From NCBI GenBank assembly GCA_964427185.1, contig CAYRSN010000012.1:1-40702 (forward strand): a stretch of 40,702 nt of DNA, given 5' to 3'. A program made the translations under genes and the position numbers. The DNA is from Sulfurivirga sp964427185. Lineage in GTDB: Bacteria; Pseudomonadota; Gammaproteobacteria; Thiomicrospirales; Thiomicrospiraceae. Below, piece after piece: positions 33,057 through 40,702 of the stretch (positions are counted from its first letter, which is position 1; each line of letters begins with the position of its first letter). The notes below the pieces were generated by a model. That model did no database searches, was not told the DNA's origin, and saw only the letters and a list, made by a program, of their open reading frames with translations.

Positions 33057-34318
33057 TTCCGCCCGCTGCGCTTGGCTCGATACAGATTCTCATCCACCTG
33101 TTTCAGCAGATCAACATCAGGTATATCCAAACAGTCATAGGGCACGAAAAGACACCCAATACTGACTGTCACCTGTAAAGCTTTGTCATCCAGCACAATC
33201 CGCTCCTGCGAGATTTTCTGGCGAATCCGCTCCGCGATCCTACTTAAAACCTCCGCGGTCATCATCGGCAGAAAAATCAGAATCTCTTCCCCGCCATAGC
33301 GAATCACCACATCTTCTTCCCGAACCAGTTTTTGCAACAGAGCCGACACGCTTTTGAGTACGGCGTCGCCCATATCGTGCCCAAAGGTGTCATTGATTTT
33401 TTTGAAATAGTCCAGATCCAGCATCAATACACCAAACCCTTGGCGCTGTGCTCTGGACTTTTTTCGCACATGAAAGAGCAATTTATCCAGATCATGCCGC
33501 ATGCGCAATCCCGTCAACGGATCCCGCTTCGCCTGCTCCAACTGCTCGAGCGAAGTGGCACTGAGCAAACGGTTAAATAGCCCGACACTGATCGAAAACA
33601 ATCTGACCAATAGAAAATTCGCCAACAGGTAGTCTTTTTCCTGCAGAAAGTGATGACACCGCTGCGCCATCACATGCTGCATTCTATGTTCACGATGCAA
33701 AAGCGCTCGTTCACTGTTATCCGGCACATAACGGTTAATGGTTTCAGTAAAAGGGCAGTCATCTGTTTTTTCAAATGCAGTTGCGCTATCTTTTCTCCCT
33801 CGCCACGTCTCTCCCAGCGTGATAAACCACTTCACTACATAGCCCAATTCCTCCGGCATGCTCGCCGGCGCGTTTTTCAACACCAGCTCAGCGTGACGCA
33901 GCATGGTTTCCAGCTCATAATCAAAATACCCGTGCGCCAAATAGGTTTCGGCATGCTCAATAAAGTCATACAGCTGCTCTGCCGGTAAAACCGTTCTTGC
34001 CAGCAATTCGGTGCGTATAATCTTCAACCCTGCAATCAAGTCTTCGATCGTTACACCAATCTCTGCATGAAAACGCCCTAACCACTGGTAATGAGTTGCA
34101 AATGCAACTTCGTCTAACGCTAAAGAAGTAATAAAACTCTGCTTTTGCTTTTCAATCAGCTGATCAATTTGCGCCTGTGAATGAAAATAGGCTGAAAAGT
34201 GCTCAGACTCTGTCAAATAAGCATAAAAAGCCGTGAAGGCTGCTTCCACAGCCTCCATAGGTATCTCTGAAATAGAAAATGATCGCTCTGTCACCTTGTT
34301 TTGCGTCTCTACCTGCAT
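33008..34318 (-). CDS. Globin-coupled diguanylate cyclase (predicted oxygen sensor)
   Basis: The 436-residue protein makes the second messenger c-di-GMP under control of an N-terminal sensor. Residues about 20-150 resemble globin-coupled sensors: proximal haem ligand His84 in RFHAEIGV and a distal Tyr32 in AFYAYL, 52 residues apart as in known sensor globins. A helical middle part (about 155-262) holds Cys188 and several His (208, 211, 215, 222, 223). The GGDEF domain runs from DPLTG (266) to the end, with RYGGEEI (340-346) as active site and REED (333-336) as the inhibitory RxxD site. The last residue of the GGEEF motif is Ile. There is no membrane segment, so it is cytoplasmic. The start could be later, at 34258. 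It lies downstream of grxD. Confidence 0.85.
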   Translation of the reverse strand: MQVETQNKVTERSFSISEIPMEAVEAAFTAFYAYLTESEHFSAYFHSQAQIDQLIEKQKQSFITSLALDEVAFATHYQWLGRFHAEIGVTIEDLIAGLKIIRTELLARTVLPAEQLYDFIEHAETYLAHGYFDYELETMLRHAELVLKNAPASMPEELGYVVKWFITLGETWRGRKDSATAFEKTDDCPFTETINRYVPDNSERALLHREHRMQHVMAQRCHHFLQEKDYLLANFLLVRLFSISVGLFNRLLSATSLEQLEQAKRDPLTGLRMRHDLDKLLFHVRKKSRAQRQGFGVLMLDLDYFKKINDTFGHDMGDAVLKSVSALLQKLVREEDVVIRYGGEEILIFLPMMTAEVLSRIAERIRQKISQERIVLDDKALQVTVSIGCLFVPYDCLDIPDVDLLKQVDENLYRAKRSGRNQVVCSVATSSLHKGN

Positions 34319-34383
34319 GCCAACGGACGCCTTGTCTAAAAGACTGGATTAGAAACTTTGTGCTTTCAGGCAACCAGGGAAGT

Positions 34384-34752
34384 TCAAGCTTCCTGCGAAG
34401 CCGCTTCCGCCTGCTTGGCATTGGCTTTTGTCATCATCTCTTTTAGCTCACCACTTTCCGCTAACTCCAGCGTGATATCACACCCGCCTACCAACTCACC
34501 ATCGATATAGATCTGTGGAAATGTCGGCCAATCCTGATATTTAGGCAAAAATTCAAATACCGCAGGATCCGCCAGCACATTCACAAATCCAAATTTCTCC
34601 CCCGTATCCATCAAAGCCTGTGCCGCACGCGCAGAAAAGCCGCAAGAAGGCATCTGAGGCGTGCCTTTCATAAAAATCACCACCGGGTTATTTTTCACAA
34701 TCTGGTCAATCTTTTCTAATGTCTCTTTTTCCAACCGTGCCTGATCCATCAT
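34384..34752 (-). CDS. grxD: Monothiol glutaredoxin (CGFS type)
   Basis: Grx4-type proteins carry and deliver [2Fe-2S] clusters rather than reducing disulfides. The 122-residue protein has the hallmark KGTPQMPSCGFS motif, the glutathione-binding TFPQIYIDGELVGGCDI, and an extended Ala-rich C-terminal tail. AAGGAGG precedes two adjacent ATGs, and the second (34749) is better spaced. It lies between the amidotransferase (44 bases upstream) and the cyclase (65 bases downstream) on the same strand; whether they share a transcript is unclear. Confidence 0.94.
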   Translation of the reverse strand: MMDQARLEKETLEKIDQIVKNNPVVIFMKGTPQMPSCGFSARAAQALMDTGEKFGFVNVLADPAVFEFLPKYQDWPTFPQIYIDGELVGGCDITLELAESGELKEMMTKANAKQAEAASQEA

Positions 34753-34796
34753 GCAGCCTCCTTCTTTAACTTGATTGAAATCAACTTCTGTTCATT

Positions 34797-36581
34797 CTAC
34801 CACCGAATGCCCTCGACAACTTGCTGAAGCCATAATTCCAACAGTGCCAGCTGCCAAAGCTTGCTGCCCTGAATGGCCGTATAAGCCGAAGGCGCCTCCG
34901 GCGCGTGCAAGAGCTTTTCCACATAAGCTTCGTTAAACAATCCCCGCTGCCGCGCCCGCTCCGAAGTTAGAATTTCACGCATGAACGTATAAAACTCCCC
35001 GCGCACATATTTAAGTGCCGGCATGGGAAAGGCCACTTTAGGACGGGTAATGATAGGCTCAGGCAGGCGATTTTGAGCAATCTGCTTCAGAATATATTTG
35101 CCTCCCGCTTTTAGTTTCAAGCCAGTCGGCAGCTCAAATGCCCGCTCCACCAGCTGATAATCCAGAAACGGCACCCGCGCCTCCAAGCCCCAGGCCATCG
35201 TCATGTTATCTACTCGCTTCACTGGATCATCCACAATCAGGGTCGTCACATCAAAACGCAGCACCTGATCCATAAAGCTATCCGCCTCAGGCTCATTCAG
35301 CGCCTGTGACACCAGCGCACGGGTCACATCTTCCGTGTGATAACGCTCACTCACCGCCGCCAGCCACTCCCGATGGTCTCGGTCAAAATAATGCGGGGCA
35401 AAGCGCTCAATGGCACTGCCCTGTGCCTGCTGCATGCGAGGATACCAGAAATACCCACCAAACACCTCGTCTGCTCCTTGACCGGTCTGCACAACTTTCA
35501 CATGCTGGCTCACCTGTTCTGCAAGCAGATAAAACCCGACCGCATCCTGGCCAAACATAGGCTCACTCATGGCGCGTACAGCTTCTGGCAACCTTTGCAG
35601 TGCCGACGTGTTGGGAATTAGAAACTTTTCATGACGTGTCTGATAATGGTGCGCCACCAGATCGGAAAACCCAAACTCACTGCCCTTTTCCTCTGGCGCA
35701 TCTTCAAAACCAATGGTAAAAGTTCGCACATCCGTCGCACCTTGCTCCGCCAGCAGTGCCACAATCAGGCTGGAATCGATTCCCCCTGAAAGCAATACTC
35801 CCACCGGCACATCCGCCGCCTGCATACGCTTTTTAACCGCTTGCAACAACCCCTCTTCAATATACGCCACCCACTCAGACTCAGTTTTCGGCTGCACGGG
35901 ACGCTGGGCTTTCAGTGCCCACCAGCGCCGCGTAATCAACTCCCCATTAGGCTGCATCAACATCCAGTGCGCAGGCGGAAGCTTGCGCACGCCCTTCAAA
36001 ATTGTATGCGGTGCCGGTACAACACCGTGCAATGTAAGCTGATGATGCAACCCAACCGGATCAATTTCCGTATCCACACAGCCTGCCGCCAGCAGTGCCT
36101 GCACATTGGACGCAAAACGAATCCCGCCCGCCATAGGCGCATAGTAAAGTGGCTTAATGCCAAACCGATCCCGTGCCAGCCATAGCTGCTGCTGCTCTTC
36201 ATCCCAGATTGCAAAAGCAAACATCCCATCCAGATGCCGTAAACACTCAATACCCCACTGACGGAAGGCTTTAAGAATCACCTCCGTATCCGAATGAGAT
36301 TTGAAAGCATGCCCCAGGGCAGAAAGCTGCTTGCGTAAAGCGGCATAGTTATAAATACAGCCATTGAATACCAGCGTAAAAGCACCATCCCGCATAGGCT
36401 GATGCCCTGCCGGTGAAAGGTCAATAATCGCCAGCCTGCGATGCCCTAAAGCCACCTGTTCATGTATCCAACACCCTTTATCATCCGGGCCGCGTCGCTG
36501 CAAAGCCTGCAACATAGGCTCCAGCACCTCTTTTCCAGCACGGCGCCCATCCCAGAAAACTTCTCCACAAATACCACACAT
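34797..36581 (-). CDS. Asparagine-synthase-type amidotransferase, NAGGN-pathway-like
   Basis: The 594-residue protein has an N-terminal class II glutaminase with catalytic Cys2 (MCGICGEV), RRLAIIDLSPAGHQPM and FNGCIYNY. The synthase domain has the ATP pyrophosphatase loop VLLSGGIDSSLIVALL. Segments such as MSEPMFGQDAVGFYLLAEQV and VVQTGQGADEVFGGYFWYP resemble, from memory, the amidotransferase that completes N-acetylglutaminylglutamine amide, a compatible solute, more than plain AsnB. The partner GNAT/ATP-grasp synthetase of that pathway is not in the window, so plain asparagine synthesis remains possible. It diverges from coaE over 64 bases. Confidence 0.8.
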   Translation of the reverse strand: MCGICGEVFWDGRRAGKEVLEPMLQALQRRGPDDKGCWIHEQVALGHRRLAIIDLSPAGHQPMRDGAFTLVFNGCIYNYAALRKQLSALGHAFKSHSDTEVILKAFRQWGIECLRHLDGMFAFAIWDEEQQQLWLARDRFGIKPLYYAPMAGGIRFASNVQALLAAGCVDTEIDPVGLHHQLTLHGVVPAPHTILKGVRKLPPAHWMLMQPNGELITRRWWALKAQRPVQPKTESEWVAYIEEGLLQAVKKRMQAADVPVGVLLSGGIDSSLIVALLAEQGATDVRTFTIGFEDAPEEKGSEFGFSDLVAHHYQTRHEKFLIPNTSALQRLPEAVRAMSEPMFGQDAVGFYLLAEQVSQHVKVVQTGQGADEVFGGYFWYPRMQQAQGSAIERFAPHYFDRDHREWLAAVSERYHTEDVTRALVSQALNEPEADSFMDQVLRFDVTTLIVDDPVKRVDNMTMAWGLEARVPFLDYQLVERAFELPTGLKLKAGGKYILKQIAQNRLPEPIITRPKVAFPMPALKYVRGEFYTFMREILTSERARQRGLFNEAYVEKLLHAPEAPSAYTAIQGSKLWQLALLELWLQQVVEGIRW

Positions 36582-36645
36582 CGATACAATTTCCTGTTTA
36601 TCCGTTTTTAAAATAACGCTATTTTACAAGGGGGCAGCAACCACC

Positions 36646-37254
36646 ATGCATACAAAGCCTTATACCATTGCCATTACCGGTGGCATTGCCAGTGGTAAAA
36701 GCCGCATTGCCTGCTGGTTAAAAAATCAGGGCCTTCCTGTTATTGATGCAGATGAAGTTGCACGCCAAATCACTCGGCCACACACGCCTGTTTTTCAAAA
36801 AATCATCGACACATTCGGTGTTCAGGCAGAAATAAATGGGGAGCTAAACCGCGCCTATTTGCGCAAGCTTATATTTTCCGACTCTAAAGCACGGCAAAAA
36901 CTGGAAGCCATCACCCACCCCACCATTCACACAGCTATTAAACAGCAGCTCAACACCCTAAAAAGCCCTCTTGCTTTTGTGGAACTGCCACTACTCGCCG
37001 AAATACAAAAACCCGACTATATCGACGAAATATGGGTTGCCGACTGCCCGGAAACTATTCAGCTACAACGCTGCATGGCTCGCGGCCTGGATCAAACCAC
37101 ATGCCTGAACATCATACAATCACAAGCAACAAGAAAAATGCGCTACCAGCTTGCAGATCACCTGATCAATACCCACTGCGACTGGTCGCATACCTGTGCC
37201 GCCCTTAAAAGCCTATTGTTGCAAAAACACAACACCGCAAATGGCCCTTATTAA
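36646..37254 (+). CDS. coaE: Dephospho-CoA kinase
   Basis: CoaE phosphorylates dephospho-CoA in the last step of coenzyme A synthesis. The 202-residue protein has the P-loop GGIASGKS (about 12-19), the DADEVARQ substrate motif, a lid and HPTIH segment, and FVELPLLAE. The length matches E. coli CoaE (206). The ribosome site is weak (a run of G about ten bases upstream). The usual neighbours (pilD, yacG) are absent; here it sits alone between asnB-type and envelope genes. Confidence 0.93.
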   Translation: MHTKPYTIAITGGIASGKSRIACWLKNQGLPVIDADEVARQITRPHTPVFQKIIDTFGVQAEINGELNRAYLRKLIFSDSKARQKLEAITHPTIHTAIKQQLNTLKSPLAFVELPLLAEIQKPDYIDEIWVADCPETIQLQRCMARGLDQTTCLNIIQSQATRKMRYQLADHLINTHCDWSHTCAALKSLLLQKHNTANGPY

Positions 37255-37344
37255 ACTTTCTTCCAAAATTTCAACTTCAACTAACACATGGTAATATTCA
37301 TAACTTCTTTGAAAGATAAAAGTAATATAAGAGGAGCCAGCCAA

Positions 37345-38663
37345 ATGAATATATCTTTCAAAAAAGCAAATTGTCATTATTGCTTTTCTCCACTTCAGCA
37401 CTCTACCTGTCACAGGCCATGGCCGATACCTATCATTACCGTAATATTCTGGTCGGTGATCGTGCAGCTGGATTTGCTGGCGCTTATACAGCCCTTTCCA
37501 ATGATGCCACCGGCTGGTACTACAACCCGGCAGGTGTAGCCACCACCAAAGAAGCCTCTCTCTCCGCCTCGGTAAACGCCTATCAAGTCAAAGTGACCGA
37601 ATATGGTGATTTGAACAGCTACACTTCACAAACCTGGAAGCGCACCTCTAAAGGTATGGTCGCCAACTACTTCGGTGTCACCAAGCCTATGCTCAATGGT
37701 GTCGTAGGTTTCTCCATTGCCATTCCCAACTATGAGCTGGAAGACCAAAGTGATGCTTTCTACAACTACCCAAGCTCCGGTGCCACTTTACAAGACAGTC
37801 AAAATCAAAGCTACACACTCAACCAAATTAAAACGCTTCTGATCGACTACAACAACGAAGACACCACAACACTGGTCGGTATTTCCTATGCCCGCAAGCT
37901 TACATCAGCGCTTTCATGGGGCGTAACACTTTATGGCTATATGCGCAAACAGGAGCTGACTAACTGGCAATATGTCCAGGCCACCACTACTGATAATAAT
38001 GAATTTGAAAGCGAGCTTTATCAAAAAATCCAAACCGAAGAGTTTGGGCTACAACCTCGTTTCGGGCTGCTCTACACCCCCGATGAGACCTTAAGAATCG
38101 GCTTCATGATCCAGGGTACAACTATCCTCAGTCAAACTCCAGAAGCACGCATATATGTTAAAAACTGGGTTTATGACGGTACAACTTACACCGCTGTCAA
38201 CGCTGATGGCACCAACCTGGGTATCTTGCCGCCTGAGCCACAAACAACTGAAGACAACGATCTTCCCATAGAAACCAGCTTGGGCATTGCCAAACAGCTT
38301 ACCCCTGCCACCTTAATCAGTGCCGACTTCAGCTATGCCTCTGCAACGTCTCGCTATGAAGCCACTTGGAATGCAGCTGTCGGCACAGAGTATCAGCTAA
38401 ACCCTCACTGGGTATTGCGCGGCGGTTTTTATACGAACAATGCCAACACTCCCGCGGAAAAAGTTCAAGGCATGGAAGAACATGTCGATATCTATGGTGC
38501 AGCCTTCTCCATCACACGCCAGGGGGAAGCGGGTAACATTACAGCTGGGGTAAACCTGTATCATGGAAGCGGCTATACTGACCTTAACGACAGCACGCCC
38601 GCTGTACAAAGCGTCACCATTACGGGTGCCAACTTCTTTATCACCACTTCTGCATCTTTCTGA
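37345..38663 (+). CDS. FadL/OmpP1-like outer-membrane beta-barrel with a frameshift in the signal peptide
   Basis: The mature part resembles FadL-family barrels, which move hydrophobic compounds across the outer membrane: GDRAAGFAGAYTALSNDATGWYYNPAG near the start (here cut as GDRAAGFAGAY and YYNPAGV), many alternating beta strands, and a C-terminal Phe (ITTSASF). The good start, ATG 37345 with GGAG upstream, is in a different frame from the barrel. One extra A in the A6 run at 37360-37365 would join them into MNISFKKSKLSLLLFSTSALYL...AMA, a proper signal peptide. As written, the barrel frame can only start at TTG 37371, giving a signal without its basic end. Sequencing error, phase variation and inactivation are all possible. 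It heads a four-gene cluster. Confidence 0.78.
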
Positions 38664-38689
38664 TATGAACCAACGAGGAAGGACATACC

Positions 38690-39103
38690 ATGCTGAATCG
38701 ACATCTTATACCCTTAATACTGATCCTCTCACTTGGGCTGGCAGGCGGGTGTGCCACACATCCGTCTTCCACTCAGCCGGTCAAAATCACACAGGAAAAC
38801 GACAGCCAGCTAAGCTGCCAACAACTTGCTGAACAAATCAACTACCTGGAAAAGCGTATTGTGGAAATGATAGAAACCCACCAGCAACATGCCAATGCTC
38901 GCTTTACCTATGCTGCTGCGCTTGATACTGCATTAACAATTCTTTCCAAAGGTAGAGCCGGTGCTGCCAGCCATATTGACCGCAGCCCCATTGCCACCAT
39001 GAACGAACAGGAAAAACAGGCCATCTTCAGCCTGCAGGAGCGGCACGCACACTTAATGACGCTTGCCAGACAAAAACAGTGCGCTTTTGTGCCAAAGGCC
39101 TAA
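38690..39103 (+). CDS. Small predicted lipoprotein, unknown function
   Basis: The 137-residue protein has a hydrophobic signal with the likely lipobox LAGGC (Cys near residue 21). The mature part contains two helical stretches (LAEQINYLEKRIVEMIETHQ and NEQEKQAIFSLQERHAHLM) with coiled-coil spacing, and two further Cys (in SCQQL and KQCAF) that could form a disulfide. I do not recognise a family. GAGGAAGG precedes the ATG, and it starts 26 bases after the FadL-like gene, so the two are probably co-transcribed. A periplasmic or outer-membrane partner of the barrels is a reasonable but untested idea. Confidence 0.75.
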   Translation: MLNRHLIPLILILSLGLAGGCATHPSSTQPVKITQENDSQLSCQQLAEQINYLEKRIVEMIETHQQHANARFTYAAALDTALTILSKGRAGAASHIDRSPIATMNEQEKQAIFSLQERHAHLMTLARQKQCAFVPKA

Positions 39104-39132
39104 CTTAATCAAATCAAAAGAGGATCTCAAGT

Positions 39133-40527
39133 ATGATTAAAACACTGCCCACTTCCTCAAGACTCAAACCCATCGCCTTCGCAGTGGCTGCCTTATTCAG
39201 CAACCACACCTTTGCTGCTGAAAACTTCTATCCTGTCGGTGCAAACTGGGGCTACGGCGATGCCTCCACCAAAAACACCATTTTTTCCGTGTCAGTCAAC
39301 CCTGCCATGGTTGGCTCCAACCTATATAAAGAAAACAACTATGGCATTGGGATTACAGGAGGTGTTCTTATTACTCAACAGGGCGCAGATCAGGTCATTG
39401 ACCAGTATAAAAACAAAGTTGAACCCATTCTTCAGGAAATGGATAACAACAACGGCAATGCGCTCAACCTTGCGCAAGATCTGCAAACCGAACTTAACAA
39501 TCTGGTGCTGACCTCGCGGGACAGTTTCCGCACCAACTTTGCCGCTACAACTTCAATACCACTGCAAATCGCCCACAGCAGCTTTGGTGCAATCGGCTTA
39601 GAAATTTCCGCTTATGCAGAGGGACAGGAACGCCTGCTGAGCTCCAATAAACCGGTAGCGCTGGATACACAATACCTGCTGGCCAACCCCAACGCCACCA
39701 CAAATGACATCATCAATAACGGTCTTATCCTCCAAACAGCGCTCTATACTAAAACAGCACAATTTGCAGAAGCTGCTCTCACCTATGCGTACCAGTTTTA
39801 TGCACACCCGTATCTTGCCGTACGTAATATGCAACTTACCGGCGCGCTCCGCGTAAAATACATGCAGGCCAAACTGCGTAAAAACATCAATAGCCTTGCC
39901 CAACTGCTTACCAGTGACAATGATGTAGGACAACAGGTTGCAGACGACATCCAAGAAACACTAGGCAGCGGTGAAGCGGAAACGCAAATCGGGGTGGATC
40001 TGGGCTTTATGCTCAATCACCGATACGGCCTGCTGGGCTTAACGGTTTACAACATCAACAGCCCTACCTTTACATATAACACCTTAGGTGTCGGCACAGA
40101 TATTCAGGCACAGACTGAACAGTTTTACAGTGATCAGATTGCACTGAAAGAAACCGTCACCCTTGATCCTCAGGCTAAACTGACTGCCGCCGTACATACT
40201 TCAGGCAAACAGCTGATGCTCTCCGGTAGCATTGACCTGAACGAAGCCAATAACCTGCTGAACAACCCCTATCAGTGGGCGAGTGTAGCACTGTCATATT
40301 CCTCTTCCATCTCTGACGCGTGGTGGTATATGTTTGTTCCAGATATCCGCCTCAGCTACCGCACCAACCTGGCAGACAGTGAACAAAGCTATATCACTAC
40401 CGGTCTGACTTTTGGTGTGCTGAACATTGATATCACCTTCAGTGACTTGGACAGCTTGCAAAATGTCAGTGAAGACAACATTCCCAAAGGCTTAGGGCTG
40501 CAAGCTGGCCTAGAGTTGCAATTCTAA
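39133..40527 (+). CDS. Outer-membrane beta-barrel protein, TraF-like (tentative)
   Basis: The 464-residue protein has a Sec signal (about 1-28, cut after FAA or TFA/AE) and a mature part of alternating beta strands ending in the aromatic outer-membrane signature LELQF. The start of the mature chain, YPVGANWGYGDAS then SVSVNPAMVGS, has the NPA turn also seen in FadL-type barrels. The layout (a helical insert after the first strands, then a barrel of about 300 residues) resembles proteins annotated as TraF_2-type conjugal transfer barrels. No conjugation genes are nearby, so that name should not imply transfer. It is the third gene of the envelope cluster, 29 bases after the lipoprotein. Confidence 0.72.
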   Translation: MIKTLPTSSRLKPIAFAVAALFSNHTFAAENFYPVGANWGYGDASTKNTIFSVSVNPAMVGSNLYKENNYGIGITGGVLITQQGADQVIDQYKNKVEPILQEMDNNNGNALNLAQDLQTELNNLVLTSRDSFRTNFAATTSIPLQIAHSSFGAIGLEISAYAEGQERLLSSNKPVALDTQYLLANPNATTNDIINNGLILQTALYTKTAQFAEAALTYAYQFYAHPYLAVRNMQLTGALRVKYMQAKLRKNINSLAQLLTSDNDVGQQVADDIQETLGSGEAETQIGVDLGFMLNHRYGLLGLTVYNINSPTFTYNTLGVGTDIQAQTEQFYSDQIALKETVTLDPQAKLTAAVHTSGKQLMLSGSIDLNEANNLLNNPYQWASVALSYSSSISDAWWYMFVPDIRLSYRTNLADSEQSYITTGLTFGVLNIDITFSDLDSLQNVSEDNIPKGLGLQAGLELQF

Positions 40528-40541
40528 AAAGGAGGCATACT

Positions 40542-40702
40542 ATGACACACAAAAACCTGAACAAAACCTTACTGGCCACATCCATTGCGGCAATTATGAC
40601 ACTACAGGGATGTTCCGACACCACTGATGATAGTGGTGTTAACACCATTCAACCCAGTGGCGTTGTCGTGGATGACTATATTGCTTTTAGCCTTATTTAT
40701 GT
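40542..40702 (+). CDS. Lipoprotein, N-terminal part (cut by window end)
   Basis: GGAGG precedes ATG 40542. The first 53 residues show a signal peptide with lipobox LQGC, then a Thr/Ser/Asp-rich linker and VVVDDYIAFSLIY. This last piece resembles the opening of domains that continue into D-N-G-type calcium-binding-like repeats in surface lipoproteins, but the rest lies outside the window, so no function can be given. It is the fourth gene in the envelope cluster and sits 14 bases after the TraF-like barrel. Confidence 0.75.
   Translation, partial: MTHKNLNKTLLATSIAAIMTLQGCSDTTDDSGVNTIQPSGVVVDDYIAFSLIY

Noticed and set aside
39133..40527. Reading the TraF-like barrel as evidence of a conjugative element
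   Set aside because: No other transfer, relaxase or integrase genes are present, and this kind of barrel also occurs outside conjugation loci.

Overview
The window looks like a chromosomal segment of a gammaproteobacterium, most likely a chemolithotrophic sulfur oxidiser. This rests on gene content and order: mpl, ftsK-lolA-rarA-crcB-serS, guaB-guaA, argA, rnt, tonB/exb, and an aceE-aceF-lpd cluster whose E3 carries its own lipoyl domain. A flavocytochrome c sulfide dehydrogenase flavoprotein is cut by the left edge, and there is a possible SoxXA-binding-type lipoprotein in the middle. A Piscirickettsiaceae/Thiotrichales-type relative is plausible, but this is inference and no species can be named. 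Coding density is very high: no gene-free stretch exceeds 300 bases (the longest is 24682-24946). I saw no tRNA, rRNA, CRISPR array, insertion sequence or prophage.

Layout. 1-579: end of fccB (+). 612-3110: mpl (-) and rnd (+), diverging with almost no gap. 3088-4356: a PFK of the pyrophosphate-dependent type, converging on a decayed AEC transporter (4347-4876). 4935-10735: pyruvate dehydrogenase genes aceE-aceF-lpdA (-), then rppH (-), diverging from a HAD phosphatase (+). 12111-18011: ftsK-lolA-rarA-crcB-serS (-), a tightly packed operon. 18128-19075: trxB (+). 19131-21002: htpG (-) behind a clear sigma-32 promoter. 21082-24681: guaB-guaA-tadA (-). 24947-26403: a small lipoprotein (+) facing a Tat-exported metallo-beta-lactamase-fold enzyme (-). 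26555-28670: exbB-exbD-tonB-sufE (+). 28736-31067: ilvD plus a TerB-like gene (-). 31127-33056: argA-rnt (+). 33008-36581: an asparagine-synthase-type amidotransferase, grxD and a globin-coupled diguanylate cyclase (-). 36646-37254: coaE (+). 37345-40702: an envelope cluster (+) of two outer-membrane beta-barrels alternating with two lipoproteins, running off the right edge.

Most genes are core housekeeping. The parts worth a second look are the PFK with a mixed ATP/PPi active-site signature, the hairpins between genes of the ace and gua operons, the predicted oxygen-sensing diguanylate cyclase, the two apparent homopolymer frameshifts (AEC transporter and FadL-like barrel), the lipoprotein/Tat-hydrolase pair that may belong to sulfur metabolism, and the unassigned barrel/lipoprotein cluster at the right end. 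Family calls come from reading motifs by eye. No database search was run.
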